A stretch of DNA of 29,554 bases from WS-11 sp035275545 (GTDB taxonomy: Bacteria; Eisenbacteria; RBG-16-71-46). This document shows, piece after piece, positions 22,828-29,554 of the stretch. The notes under the pieces are model-generated. The model saw nothing but the letters and a program-made list of their open reading frames with translations. It was not told the origin of the DNA and made no database searches. Both the position numbers and the translations under genes were made by a program. Where the stretch lies: contig DATEMP010000142.1 of NCBI GenBank assembly GCA_035275545.1, forward strand, positions 1 to 29,554, in the 5' to 3' direction. Within the stretch, counting starts at the first letter, position 1. Each line of letters begins with the position of its first letter.

Positions 22828-25800
22828 ATGCCTCCTTGCCCGTCACCGGCCCGTCGGCCGAGCCGCCGTCCCCTTCACGCCGCCCTCACCGTCCTGGCCG
22901 CGCTGGGCCTCTCGGCCGCGACCGCCGGCGCCGTCACCGTGCCGGACCACTTCGTGGTCGAGAACGCCGTGCCGGGAGGCGGGTTCGTCATCCCCACCAA
23001 GATCGCCTTCCTGCCCGGCGGCCGCATGCTGGTCGCCGAGAAGGGCGGCAAGGTCTGGACGGTCACCCACGGGATCATGAGCCCGGAGCCGCTCTGGGAC
23101 GGGTCGCAGGAGGTCCTCAACGAGGGGGACCGGGGGCTGCTCTCGATCGCGGTCGACCCCGCCTACCTGACGAACCACTACATCTACATGCTCTACACGG
23201 TCGATCCGGACTCCAACGGCGTTGACACCAGCGACGAGGCGTTTGGCCGGCTCACCCGCTACACCGTGAGCTTCACCGACTCGAACGTGGTCGACGCGAG
23301 CAGCCGGAGAGTGCTCATGGGGGCGGTGTGGAGCGACGGGCCCCCGGTCGGCTCGAACACCCACACGATCGGGGATCTCGCATGGGGCGCCGACGGCAGC
23401 CTGCTGGTCTCCGCGGGCGACGGCGCGAACGGCTATCCCGCCGACGGCGGCGGCATGGACCCGGCGTTGTTCGCGCCCGGCCGCACGAATCCGCTCGAGG
23501 ACATCGGCGCGTTCCGGTCCCAGTACATCGGCAGCCTCGCCGGCAAGATCCTCAGGCTCGACCCCGCCACCGGCCATGGCTACCCGAGCAACCCGTACTG
23601 GAACGGCAACCCCACCTCCGCCCAGTCGCGCGTCTGGTGCTATGGGCTGCGCAATCCATTCCGGTTCACGGTCCGCCCCGGCACGGGCTCCTCGGATCCC
23701 GCCGCCGGCAACCCGGGCACCCTGTGGATCGGCGACGTGGGCTGGGCCACCTGGGAGGAGCACAACCTCGCACCGCAGGGCGGGCTCAACTTCGGCTGGC
23801 CCTGTCACGAGGGTCCGCTCCCGGTGGTCGAGTACCAGATCCTCCATCCCGCGCACCACGGTTGTGCTTCAATCGGCGTCGGGGACAACATCGGCCCGCT
23901 CACCGGCCCGGCGGCGAGCTTCAACCACTACCAGGGATCGCTGAGCCTTCCCCCCGGCGCGGTCGGCAACACCGCGATCGGCGGCGAGTTCTATGCGGGC
24001 TCGACCTACCCCGCCTTCTACCGGGGCCGGTATTTCTTCGCCGACTTCGGCACCGGCTGGATTCGCACCTCCGCGGTGGACGCCTCGGGCGGCATGGGCC
24101 CCAGCGTGGAGTTCGCGACCGACGCCGAGGGTCCGGTCGATCTCTGCCTCGAGCCGGTGTCCGGCGACCTGTTCTACGTGGCGATCTTCACCGGTGAGGT
24201 GCGCCGCATCCGCTGGACCGGCCCGGTGGCTGGAACCAACCCGCCGGTGCCGATGGCGAGCGCCCTGCCGAGGTCGGGAAACGTCCCCCTCACGGTCGCT
24301 TTCTCGAGCGCGGGCACCTACGATCCGGACCTCGACCCGCTCACCCTCTCGTGGAACTTCGGCGACGGGTCTGGCTCCTCCGATCCGGCGCCCAGCCACA
24401 CCTACGTCACGGGCGGCGTCTACGCCGCGGTGCTCATCGCCGACGACGGCCGGGGGGGCATCGCCCGTGACACGGTCACCATTACGGCGCACGGGGGCGC
24501 GGGTCCTTTCCCCACCACGCCGGTGCTCGACAACTTCGATCGGCTGCCCGCCGCGATCGGGGACCCGTGGACGGGCATCCTCAAGGGGGCGTTCATCCGC
24601 AACCGCGCCGCCAGCACGCTCTGCTGCGACATCGAGGCGATCTGGGGCGGCACCGTCTTCGGCCCCGACCAGGAGGCCTACTTCACGTTCGCCACCCTCC
24701 AGCCCGAGGGGCAGGCGCTGCTGCTCAAGGTGCAGGGCGCGGACCGGGCGAGCGGATGCATCGAGGTGAGCTACGACCCGCGCACCGCCTTGGCGCGCGT
24801 CACCACCTTCGCGCCCTTTGAGCCGCCCCGGGACCGGGGTGGGATCCCCTGCGACCTGAAGAACGGCGACCAGCTCGGCGCGCGGGTGTGGTCCGACGGC
24901 CAGATCCAAATCTACAAGAACGGGACGCTGGTCGGCGTCACCTCGACCGGGCCATGGCCCTTCAACGAGGCGGGCGGGCGGATCGGATTCCGGCTCGAAG
25001 CCGCCCTGCCGGCGCGCATCGACGACTTCGGCGGCGGGAACATCGTGATGAACACGGCGCCGACCGCCACGATCCTGGCTCCCCTCGACCGCTCGTTCTA
25101 CGTCGAGACCCACGTTCTCACGATGCTGGGCTCGGGCCGCGACATCGAGCAGCCTTCCGCGACGCTGAGCTATGCGTGGCAGATGAACCTCCACCACAAC
25201 AACCATGTCCACCCGGGCTCGTTCGTCGCCACCGGCCCGAACGCCAGCTACGAGATCCCACGCCACGCCGACCAGACCGGCGTCTGGTACGAGATCGAGC
25301 TGCGCGTCACGGACTCCGGCGGGCTCTCGGATACCGCCCGGGTCACGATCTATCCCGAGGTGGACCTCGTCCCCGGCGCGATCGTCGTGGACAGCAAGCC
25401 GGGAACGTCACAGCCCGTCGGGTTCCATTTCAGCATCACCAACATCGGGCGCGTGGTGTCCCGGACCTCGCGCTGGCGGTTGATCGCGGACGAAACCCTG
25501 CTCGACGAAGGCGACGTGACGGTGCGGGGATGGAGCACGGTGAGCATCTCGTCGACCATTCAGCCGGTCCTGCCTCCCGGCGATCACACGCTGCGCCTGG
25601 TGGTCGACACGCTGGGCGTGGTGGTGGAGACCAACGAAACCAACAACGCCGTGACCCAGCAGCTCACGATCGAGGGACTGAGGGCGGTGGCGGGAGGCGA
25701 GCAGGGACTGCCGAAGACGCTCGCGCTCTCGAACGCCTACCCGAGCCCGAGCGACGGACGCGTGTCGCTGCGACTGGACCTGCCGCGTGCCGCCAGGGTC

Positions 25801-25992
25801 ACGTTCTCGGTGCACGACCTCCAGGGCCGCCGCGTGTGGGGAGGCGCCGAGCGCCGCTACGAGGCGGGACGCTGGGTGCTGGACTGGGCGGGCGGGCAGG
25901 AGGGCGGCGCACGGGTGCCGAGCGGCGTCTACCTGGCGCGGATCAGCGTGGACGGACGCACGTTCGTGCGCCGGATCTCGCGCGTGAACTAG
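22828..25992 (+). CDS. Large secreted sugar-dehydrogenase-like multidomain protein (PKD, CARDB-like, FlgD-like tail)
   Basis: 1054 residues from the ATG at 22828, which starts a signal peptide (basic N-region, then AALTVLAALGLSAATAGA); a GTG 25 codons earlier would mask it. Domains: a glucose/sorbosone dehydrogenase-type propeller (about 35-475, with GLLSIAVDP, CYGLRNPFRFTV and LNFGW); a PKD domain (about 488-555, NFGDGS); a concanavalin/LamG-like segment (about 565-740, EAYFTFATLQ and IQIYKNGTLVG); an Ig-like segment (about 745-848); a CARDB-like domain (about 848-948, with VVETNETNNAV); and a FlgD-like/type IX-like sorting tail (about 968-1054). The canonical NHNGG catalytic His region is replaced by NTHTIGDLAWGADGSLLVSA, so the active site is altered. 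Probably surface-attached or released and acting on carbohydrate. It converges on a small secreted-protein gene. Confidence 0.87.
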   Translation: MPPCPSPARRPSRRPLHAALTVLAALGLSAATAGAVTVPDHFVVENAVPGGGFVIPTKIAFLPGGRMLVAEKGGKVWTVTHGIMSPEPLWDGSQEVLNEGDRGLLSIAVDPAYLTNHYIYMLYTVDPDSNGVDTSDEAFGRLTRYTVSFTDSNVVDASSRRVLMGAVWSDGPPVGSNTHTIGDLAWGADGSLLVSAGDGANGYPADGGGMDPALFAPGRTNPLEDIGAFRSQYIGSLAGKILRLDPATGHGYPSNPYWNGNPTSAQSRVWCYGLRNPFRFTVRPGTGSSDPAAGNPGTLWIGDVGWATWEEHNLAPQGGLNFGWPCHEGPLPVVEYQILHPAHHGCASIGVGDNIGPLTGPAASFNHYQGSLSLPPGAVGNTAIGGEFYAGSTYPAFYRGRYFFADFGTGWIRTSAVDASGGMGPSVEFATDAEGPVDLCLEPVSGDLFYVAIFTGEVRRIRWTGPVAGTNPPVPMASALPRSGNVPLTVAFSSAGTYDPDLDPLTLSWNFGDGSGSSDPAPSHTYVTGGVYAAVLIADDGRGGIARDTVTITAHGGAGPFPTTPVLDNFDRLPAAIGDPWTGILKGAFIRNRAASTLCCDIEAIWGGTVFGPDQEAYFTFATLQPEGQALLLKVQGADRASGCIEVSYDPRTALARVTTFAPFEPPRDRGGIPCDLKNGDQLGARVWSDGQIQIYKNGTLVGVTSTGPWPFNEAGGRIGFRLEAALPARIDDFGGGNIVMNTAPTATILAPLDRSFYVETHVLTMLGSGRDIEQPSATLSYAWQMNLHHNNHVHPGSFVATGPNASYEIPRHADQTGVWYEIELRVTDSGGLSDTARVTIYPEVDLVPGAIVVDSKPGTSQPVGFHFSITNIGRVVSRTSRWRLIADETLLDEGDVTVRGWSTVSISSTIQPVLPPGDHTLRLVVDTLGVVVETNETNNAVTQQLTIEGLRAVAGGEQGLPKTLALSNAYPSPSDGRVSLRLDLPRAARVTFSVHDLQGRRVWGGAERRYEAGRWVLDWAGGQEGGARVPSGVYLARISVDGRTFVRRISRVN

Positions 25993-26010
25993 GCGGGGAG
26001 AGCGGCGCGG

Positions 26011-26673
26011 CTACATCCGCGTGCTGCAGTGGACCTTTCCGGAGCGCTCCTTCTTGAGCGTCTTCAGGTCGAAGATCACTTCCTCCTCGAAGCCCATGGG
26101 CCGTCCCTGTTCGCGCCAGCGCACGGCGTCGGGGCAATCGGGCCCGGGCGAGGGCTCGTCCTCCAGCTCCTCGACGTAGGAGAGCCACCGGCCGTCCTTG
26201 AGGACCGGGAGCCCCGGGTCGTCCAGGTACAGCGCGAACAGCACCAGCCGGCCCTTCGGCAGCTCGTATGCCATGAGCCCCCGCGGCCAGGAGCTTCCGG
26301 CATCGACGAACAGATGGTTCCCGCTCACGCCGAAGAACCATCCCGGGTCCTGGCCGATCGTGAAGTCGGGGGTGGCACCCTGCATGACCTTCTCGGTGCC
26401 GATCGGCTTCTGGAACACGTAGAGCGTCTCGCCGACCTGATGGGAGTGGCGGGTCACGCGCACGAAGCAGCGCTCGAACTCGAGCACGTCGTCGCGGTGC
26501 CGGCGCGTCCAGATCCGCTTCGGCCGCTCGGTGCCCTGGACGATCCGTGCATCGACGAACGCCGACGGGTCGACCGAGCGCCACCGCTCCGCGTCGCCCG
26601 GGCGCGCGGCCCGGGCCATTGGCACGCCGAAGATCGCCGCGGCGGCCAGCAGGGCGATCGAGCCGTGTCTCAT
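26011..26673 (-). CDS. Small secreted protein of unknown function
   Basis: 220 residues from the ATG at 26673, giving a signal peptide (MRHGSIALLAAAAIFG... ending ARA). The mature part is mixed alpha/beta with many Trp, Phe and charged residues (RIWTRRHRDDVLEFERCFVR, DPGWFFGVSGNHLFVDAG and GRLVLFALYLDDPG). Three Cys are present (ERCFV, GPDCPDA and KVHCSTRM), two of which may pair outside the cytoplasm. I do not recognise a family or a catalytic motif. There is no clear Shine-Dalgarno beyond a weak CGGAG; the GCCGATAACCGG element lies three bases before the start codon, as in the barrel gene. It diverges from the symporter with 65 bp between start codons and converges on the large dehydrogenase-like gene. 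Confidence 0.75.
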   Translation of the reverse strand: MRHGSIALLAAAAIFGVPMARAARPGDAERWRSVDPSAFVDARIVQGTERPKRIWTRRHRDDVLEFERCFVRVTRHSHQVGETLYVFQKPIGTEKVMQGATPDFTIGQDPGWFFGVSGNHLFVDAGSSWPRGLMAYELPKGRLVLFALYLDDPGLPVLKDGRWLSYVEELEDEPSPGPDCPDAVRWREQGRPMGFEEEVIFDLKTLKKERSGKVHCSTRM

Positions 26674-26680
26674 GCTCCGG

Positions 26681-26708
26681 TTATCGGCGCGGCGCGCGCT
26701 TTCATTCA
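26681..26708 (-). promoter_or_regulatory. Sigma-28-like promoter before the small secreted protein
   Basis: On the minus strand TGAA (26708-26705), 16 bp, then GCCGATAA (26688-26681), seven bases before the ATG. The twelve bases GCCGATAACCGG are identical to those before the barrel gene. The upstream element overlaps the proposed promoter of the divergent symporter gene. Confidence 0.45.
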
Positions 26709-26729
26709 GCGCCGCCATTCGACTACCCT
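26701..26729 (+). promoter_or_regulatory. Candidate leaderless promoter of the symporter
   Basis: TTCATT (26701-26706), 17 bp, then TACCCT (26724-26729), ending nine bases before the ATG at 26739. The -10 has the TANNNT shape known from leaderless genes in Deinococcus and Actinobacteria. The -35 match is weak. No Shine-Dalgarno is present. Confidence 0.35.
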
Positions 26730-26738
26730 GCCCCGCGC

Positions 26739-28214
26739 ATGAGCGCGCAAGAGTCTGCCGCACAACCGGCTGCGGGAGCGGTGCCGCCCGAGAACCTCGA
26801 GTCCACGCCCGCCCGCTTCCGCCTGCTCCCGGTCCTGCTCTCCGCCGCCGCCGCCCTGGCGGTGGAGCTGATCCCGATTCCGGGCCTCACCCCGGCCGCG
26901 CATCGCACGCTGGTCATCCTCACCGCGGTCGCCGGGCTCTGGATGAGCGAAGCCCTTCCGGTCGCGGTCACCGCCCTGCTGGTTCCGGTGCTGGGGATCA
27001 CGCTCGGCGTCGCCGACGCGCGCGCCGCGTTCGCGGGGTTCGGCGACCCGATCGTGTTCCTGTTCTTCGGCACGTTCCTGCTCACCGCGGCGGCGGAGGA
27101 GCACGGCCTGGTCGCGCGCCTCACCGGCTCGGTGCTGGGATCCGACATGCTCCGCCGCCGTCCCGCGCGCCTCCTCTGGGCGGTGGCGTTCCTGGGCTGC
27201 GGGCTCTCGGCGTGGATGAACAACACCGCCACCACCGCCATGCTGCTGCCGCTCGCCCTCACGGCGGAACGCATGGGCTCGCGCAAGCTCACCGTCGGCG
27301 TGCTGCTCATGTGTGCCTACGCGCCCTCGCTGGGCGGGTTCGCGACCCCGGTCGGCACCGCGCCCAACCTGATCGGGCTCCGGCTGCTCGAGCAGGCCAC
27401 CGGCCACCGCCCCTCGTTCGGCGAGTGGTGCGTGACGTTCGCGCCGCTCGCGATCCTCGGCACGGTGCTCACCACCCTCTGGCTCGGGCGCGACACCCGG
27501 GACGCGCGCCCGCCAGAGGGTGCGGCGATCGTCGGGGCGCGCGGGCCGTGGAGCCTCGCCGAGCGGACGCTGATGCCGCTCTACGTCGTGGTGGTGCTGC
27601 TCTGGATCGCGCCCGGCATCCTCGCCGGCACGCCGCTCCAGGGCGCCGCGTGGCTCAAGGCCTGGCAGGCGCGTCTGCCCGAGCCCGCGGTGCCGATGGT
27701 GGGGGCGATCGCGCTCTTCCTGCTGCCCAGCGGTGCACCGGGCCGGGCGCGCATCCTCGACATCACCGTGCTCCGACGCATCGACTGGTCGACGCTCCTG
27801 ATCTTCGGCGGCGGGCTCTCGCTCGGCGCCATGATGTTCGAGTCCGGGCTCGCCCGGGCGCTGGGCGAGGGGATCTTCCACGCCATGCCGTTCGGCGGCA
27901 TCTACGGCATCGTGCTGGCCGCCACGCTGATGGCGGTGCTGGTGAGCGAGATGACCAGCAACACCGCAAGCGCATCGCTGGTGGTGCCGGTGGTGCTGGC
28001 GCTCGCCCAGGCGGCCGGCGTCGACCCCGTCAAACCGACGCTGGCGGCGACGGTTGCGTGCTCGTTCGGGTTCATGCTCCCGGTCTCGACGCCGCCCAAC
28101 GCGCTGGTGTTCGCGACCGGACGGGTGCGGATCAGGGAGATGATCGCCTACGGGGTGCTCCTCGACATCGCCGGCGTGCTCCTGGTCTCCGCCTGGGTGA
28201 CGCTGTTCGGCTAG
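26739..28214 (+). CDS. DASS/SLC13-family sodium-coupled anion symporter
   Basis: 491 residues, typical length, with about eleven or more hydrophobic helices plus re-entrant loops. The two family SNT-type motifs are present: M160-N-N-T-A-T and S403-E-M-T-S-N-T (S407-N408-T409), each followed by the Gly/Pro-rich turns TPVGTAPN and PVSTPPNALVF that bind Na+ and substrate. DASS carriers import dicarboxylates, citrate or sulfate with Na+; substrate cannot be decided from sequence. The ATG at 26739 fits the N-terminus, since earlier in-frame starts lie antisense to the secreted-protein gene. It lacks a Shine-Dalgarno. A hairpin follows the stop, so the tandem-ACT gene downstream is probably a separate unit. 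Confidence 0.9.
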   Translation: MSAQESAAQPAAGAVPPENLESTPARFRLLPVLLSAAAALAVELIPIPGLTPAAHRTLVILTAVAGLWMSEALPVAVTALLVPVLGITLGVADARAAFAGFGDPIVFLFFGTFLLTAAAEEHGLVARLTGSVLGSDMLRRRPARLLWAVAFLGCGLSAWMNNTATTAMLLPLALTAERMGSRKLTVGVLLMCAYAPSLGGFATPVGTAPNLIGLRLLEQATGHRPSFGEWCVTFAPLAILGTVLTTLWLGRDTRDARPPEGAAIVGARGPWSLAERTLMPLYVVVVLLWIAPGILAGTPLQGAAWLKAWQARLPEPAVPMVGAIALFLLPSGAPGRARILDITVLRRIDWSTLLIFGGGLSLGAMMFESGLARALGEGIFHAMPFGGIYGIVLAATLMAVLVSEMTSNTASASLVVPVVLALAQAAGVDPVKPTLAATVACSFGFMLPVSTPPNALVFATGRVRIREMIAYGVLLDIAGVLLVSAWVTLFG

Positions 28215-28248
28215 GCCCGGCGTCCCGGGTTCTCGCGTCCCGCCGGGC
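28215..28248 (+). terminator. Hairpin after the symporter gene
   Basis: GCCCGGCG (28215-28222) pairs with CGCCGGGC (28241-28248) around an 18-base loop that itself contains CCCGGG. It begins directly after the stop codon. No U-tract follows. Confidence 0.4.
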
Positions 28249-28259
28249 GCGATCGATCG

Positions 28260-28288
28260 TTGTCGCCGCTCCGCGCCGGGCGCATACT
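28260..28288 (+). promoter_or_regulatory. Candidate promoter of the tandem-ACT gene
   Basis: TTGTCG (28260-28265), 17 bp, CATACT (28283-28288), each four of six matches. This would give a leader of about 45 bases carrying the strong Shine-Dalgarno GAGGAGG. Confidence 0.4.
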
Positions 28289-28339
28289 GCCGCCATTCGA
28301 GCCCCAGGCATCACGCAGCAAGCAGTGAGGAGGCGCGTC

Positions 28340-28777
28340 ATGAAGGATCAGGTATTTCGTGTCGAGTACTTCGCGTTCGTCCTCGACGACCGGCCCGGAG
28401 CCGGCGCCGACATGGGACGGCGGCTGAAGGACGAGAATGTGAACCTGCTCGCCCTCTCGGCGTTCCCGCTCGCGGCGGGCAAGACCCAGGTGGACATCAT
28501 TCCCGAGCATCCCGAGCAGTTCCTCAAGGCGGCGCGCAAGCTCAACCTGAACATCGGCGAGCCCAAGATCGCGTTCCTGGTCCAGGGCAGCGACCGCCCC
28601 GGAGCGCTCGGCGAGGTGATGAACCGGCTGAGTGCGGCGAACGTGAACATCCGCGCGACGCTGGGTGTGGGCGCGGGCGGCAACCGCTACGCCGGACTCC
28701 TGTGGGTGAACCAGCAGGACGTCGAGCTCGCCTCACGCGCGCTGGGCGCCACCACGATGGCGACGCATCACGTGTAG
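28340..28777 (+). CDS. Tandem ACT-domain protein
   Basis: 145 residues from the ATG at 28340, six bases after GAGGAGG. Two ACT domains of beta-alpha-beta-beta-alpha-beta form fill the protein. The first (about 5-72) has the turn VLDDRPGAGADMGRRLKDENVNL. The second (about 75-140) has LVQGSDRPGALGEVMNRLSA, where the DRPG loop is the usual ligand-binding turn between strand 1 and helix 1. ACT domains bind amino acids or similar small molecules and regulate metabolic enzymes. There is no catalytic domain, so this is a stand-alone sensor or regulatory subunit whose partner is not evident here. The ligand is unknown. It converges on the glycosyltransferase gene, with a strong hairpin between them. 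Confidence 0.85.
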   Translation: MKDQVFRVEYFAFVLDDRPGAGADMGRRLKDENVNLLALSAFPLAAGKTQVDIIPEHPEQFLKAARKLNLNIGEPKIAFLVQGSDRPGALGEVMNRLSAANVNIRATLGVGAGGNRYAGLLWVNQQDVELASRALGATTMATHHV

Positions 28778-28804
28778 TTTCGCGGGCCCGCAATCGCGAA
28801 CCAG

Positions 28805-28830
28805 ACGGCCGGAGCCCCCGCTCCGGCCGT
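28805..28830. terminator. Strong hairpin between convergent genes
   Basis: ACGGCCGGAGC (28805-28815) and GCTCCGGCCGT (28820-28830) form a perfect 11-bp stem with a four-base CCCC loop, 27 bp after the ACT gene stop and 11 bp before the stop of the opposite gene. A shorter TTCGCG/CGCGAA stem precedes it. U-tracts are weak (TTGACGTTT on the plus strand). Probably a bidirectional terminator. Confidence 0.6.
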
Positions 28831-28841
28831 TGACGTTTCGG

Positions 28842-29554
28842 CTAGCGCACCACGTTCGCGAGCTTCACCTCGGGCGGGCCGAGCTCGAGCCACACCACCC
28901 GGAACCCGTCCGGCTGCTGCCAGTGGTACTCGTGCACCACGTTCCACTCGGGCTCGCGGGGCGCCTGATCGGGGCGGGCCATGACGTCCTGCCAGCCGGG
29001 CCAGGTGTTCTCCGCCTCGCGGAACACCACGATCACGTGCCGCAGGTCGAGCCGCCGGCGACACGCGGCCACGTCGGCGGGCGTGAGCGCCAGGTGCACC
29101 ACCGGGCGCCCCGAGTACCACGCGAGCATCGGGCCCAGGTTGCTCATCACCACCTCGTTGGCCGGCACCTGGCGCAGCCGGAACCCGAGCTCGCGCAGGG
29201 TGAGCACGCTCGGCACCCCGCGCTCGGCCGAGGTGCGCCGCGCCTCCTCGTTGCCGAGCACGGTCTGGCTCGCGCCCCACACGATCGCCAGGGCGGCGAC
29301 GCCCACCCGGATCGCGGCGGCGAAGCGCGGGCCGATCATGGTCGCGGGCGCGCGGGCGAGCAGCCCCCACACCGCGAGCATGCCGGCCGCCTCGAGCGGC
29401 ACCCGGGTCGGGAACAGGAACCGGATCCACGGAATGCTTGCCGCGGCGGCCAGCAGGCTCAGCACGTTGGCGGCGAGGATCGCCCCGCCGGTGATCGCGA
29501 GTGCCCGCGGCGGCCGGCAGAACGCGAGCCAGAGCACCAGCCCCGCGGTCCACA
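28842..29554 (-). CDS. Partial membrane protein, probable GT39/ArnT-like glycosyltransferase C-terminus
   Basis: An open minus-strand frame from the right window edge to a TAG at 28842, about 236 residues; the N-terminus is outside the window. Hydrophobic helices at the start (LVLWLAFCRPPRALAITGG, ANVLSLLAAAASIPWI, AGMLAVWGLLAR and RVGVAALAIVWGASQT) are followed by a soluble domain of about 130 residues ending KLANVVR. The last-helices-plus-soluble-domain layout, with the motif FPTRVPLEAAGM just before a helix, resembles lipid-phosphate-sugar-dependent GT-C enzymes of the GT39 type. The catalytic loop would lie in the missing part, so the call is tentative. It converges on the ACT gene. Confidence 0.5.
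   Translation of the reverse strand, partial: WTAGLVLWLAFCRPPRALAITGGAILAANVLSLLAAAASIPWIRFLFPTRVPLEAAGMLAVWGLLARAPATMIGPRFAAAIRVGVAALAIVWGASQTVLGNEEARRTSAERGVPSVLTLRELGFRLRQVPANEVVMSNLGPMLAWYSGRPVVHLALTPADVAACRRRLDLRHVIVVFREAENTWPGWQDVMARPDQAPREPEWNVVHEYHWQQPDGFRVVWLELGPPEVKLANVVR

Noticed and set aside
22843..25266. Minus-strand frames of 338 and 465 codons inside the large dehydrogenase-like gene
   Set aside because: Same shadow pattern; no start signal and no recognisable domain.
1..29554. CRISPR array, tRNA, rRNA or insertion sequence
   Set aside because: I saw no regularly spaced repeats, no cloverleaf-like segment and no transposase or integrase reading frame.

Overview
The window is 29.5 kb of very GC-rich bacterial DNA (roughly 70% G+C in most genes) from a Gram-negative-type cell. 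It encodes lipoproteins with clear lipoboxes, a probable outer-membrane beta-barrel protein ending in Phe, and two secreted proteins with FlgD-like/type IX-like C-terminal sorting domains. It also carries mqnA and mqnC of the futalosine route to menaquinone. Together with the uncharacterised lipoproteins, this suggests a member of the FCB-like candidate phyla, for example an Eisenbacteria-type organism. That placement is inference, since no rRNA or other phylogenetic marker is present. No tRNA, rRNA, CRISPR array or recognisable insertion sequence was seen.

Layout, left to right. A 5'-terminal piece of a lipoprotein gene (minus strand) diverges from mqnA. Next, about 1.45-4.3 kb, is a stretch of clearly lower G+C (about 53% in a block I counted). 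It holds a three-pass membrane protein of unknown function, a convergent HEPN-like protein with an R-x4-H ribonuclease-type motif, and a 483-bp non-coding stretch. This looks like acquired DNA. A secreted PQQ-type sugar dehydrogenase follows. It converges on a membrane PDZ-GAF-SpoIIE phosphatase, which lies downstream of a DUF4097 beta-helix protein. A plus-strand operon of AIM24-family protein, M13 metallopeptidase and DUF1428 protein comes next. Facing it is a minus-strand operon of three tandem paralogous lipoproteins (13.2-16.1 kb).

The right half begins with a secreted serine hydrolase of the beta-lactamase/PBP family. A cupredoxin-like periplasmic protein follows, two nucleotides ahead of a sensor histidine kinase. 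Then come an outer-membrane beta-barrel protein, mqnC, a second and much larger sugar-dehydrogenase-like multidomain secreted protein, a small secreted protein, a DASS-family anion/sodium symporter, a tandem-ACT protein, and the C-terminal part of a probable membrane glycosyltransferase running off the right edge.

Two initiation styles are visible. One set of genes has good Shine-Dalgarno sequences. Another set (mqnA, the phosphatase, the cupredoxin, the barrel protein, the 26.0-kb secreted protein and the symporter) has no Shine-Dalgarno but a -10-like hexamer 6-9 nt before the ATG, suggesting leaderless mRNAs. Three of these share the octamer GCCGATAA with a T(C/G)AA element exactly 16 nt upstream. 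This resembles a sigma-28 (FliA/SigD) promoter and would place the cupredoxin-kinase pair, the barrel protein and the secreted protein in one regulon. The most unusual items are this shared promoter, the low-G+C island, and the tandem lipoprotein family.
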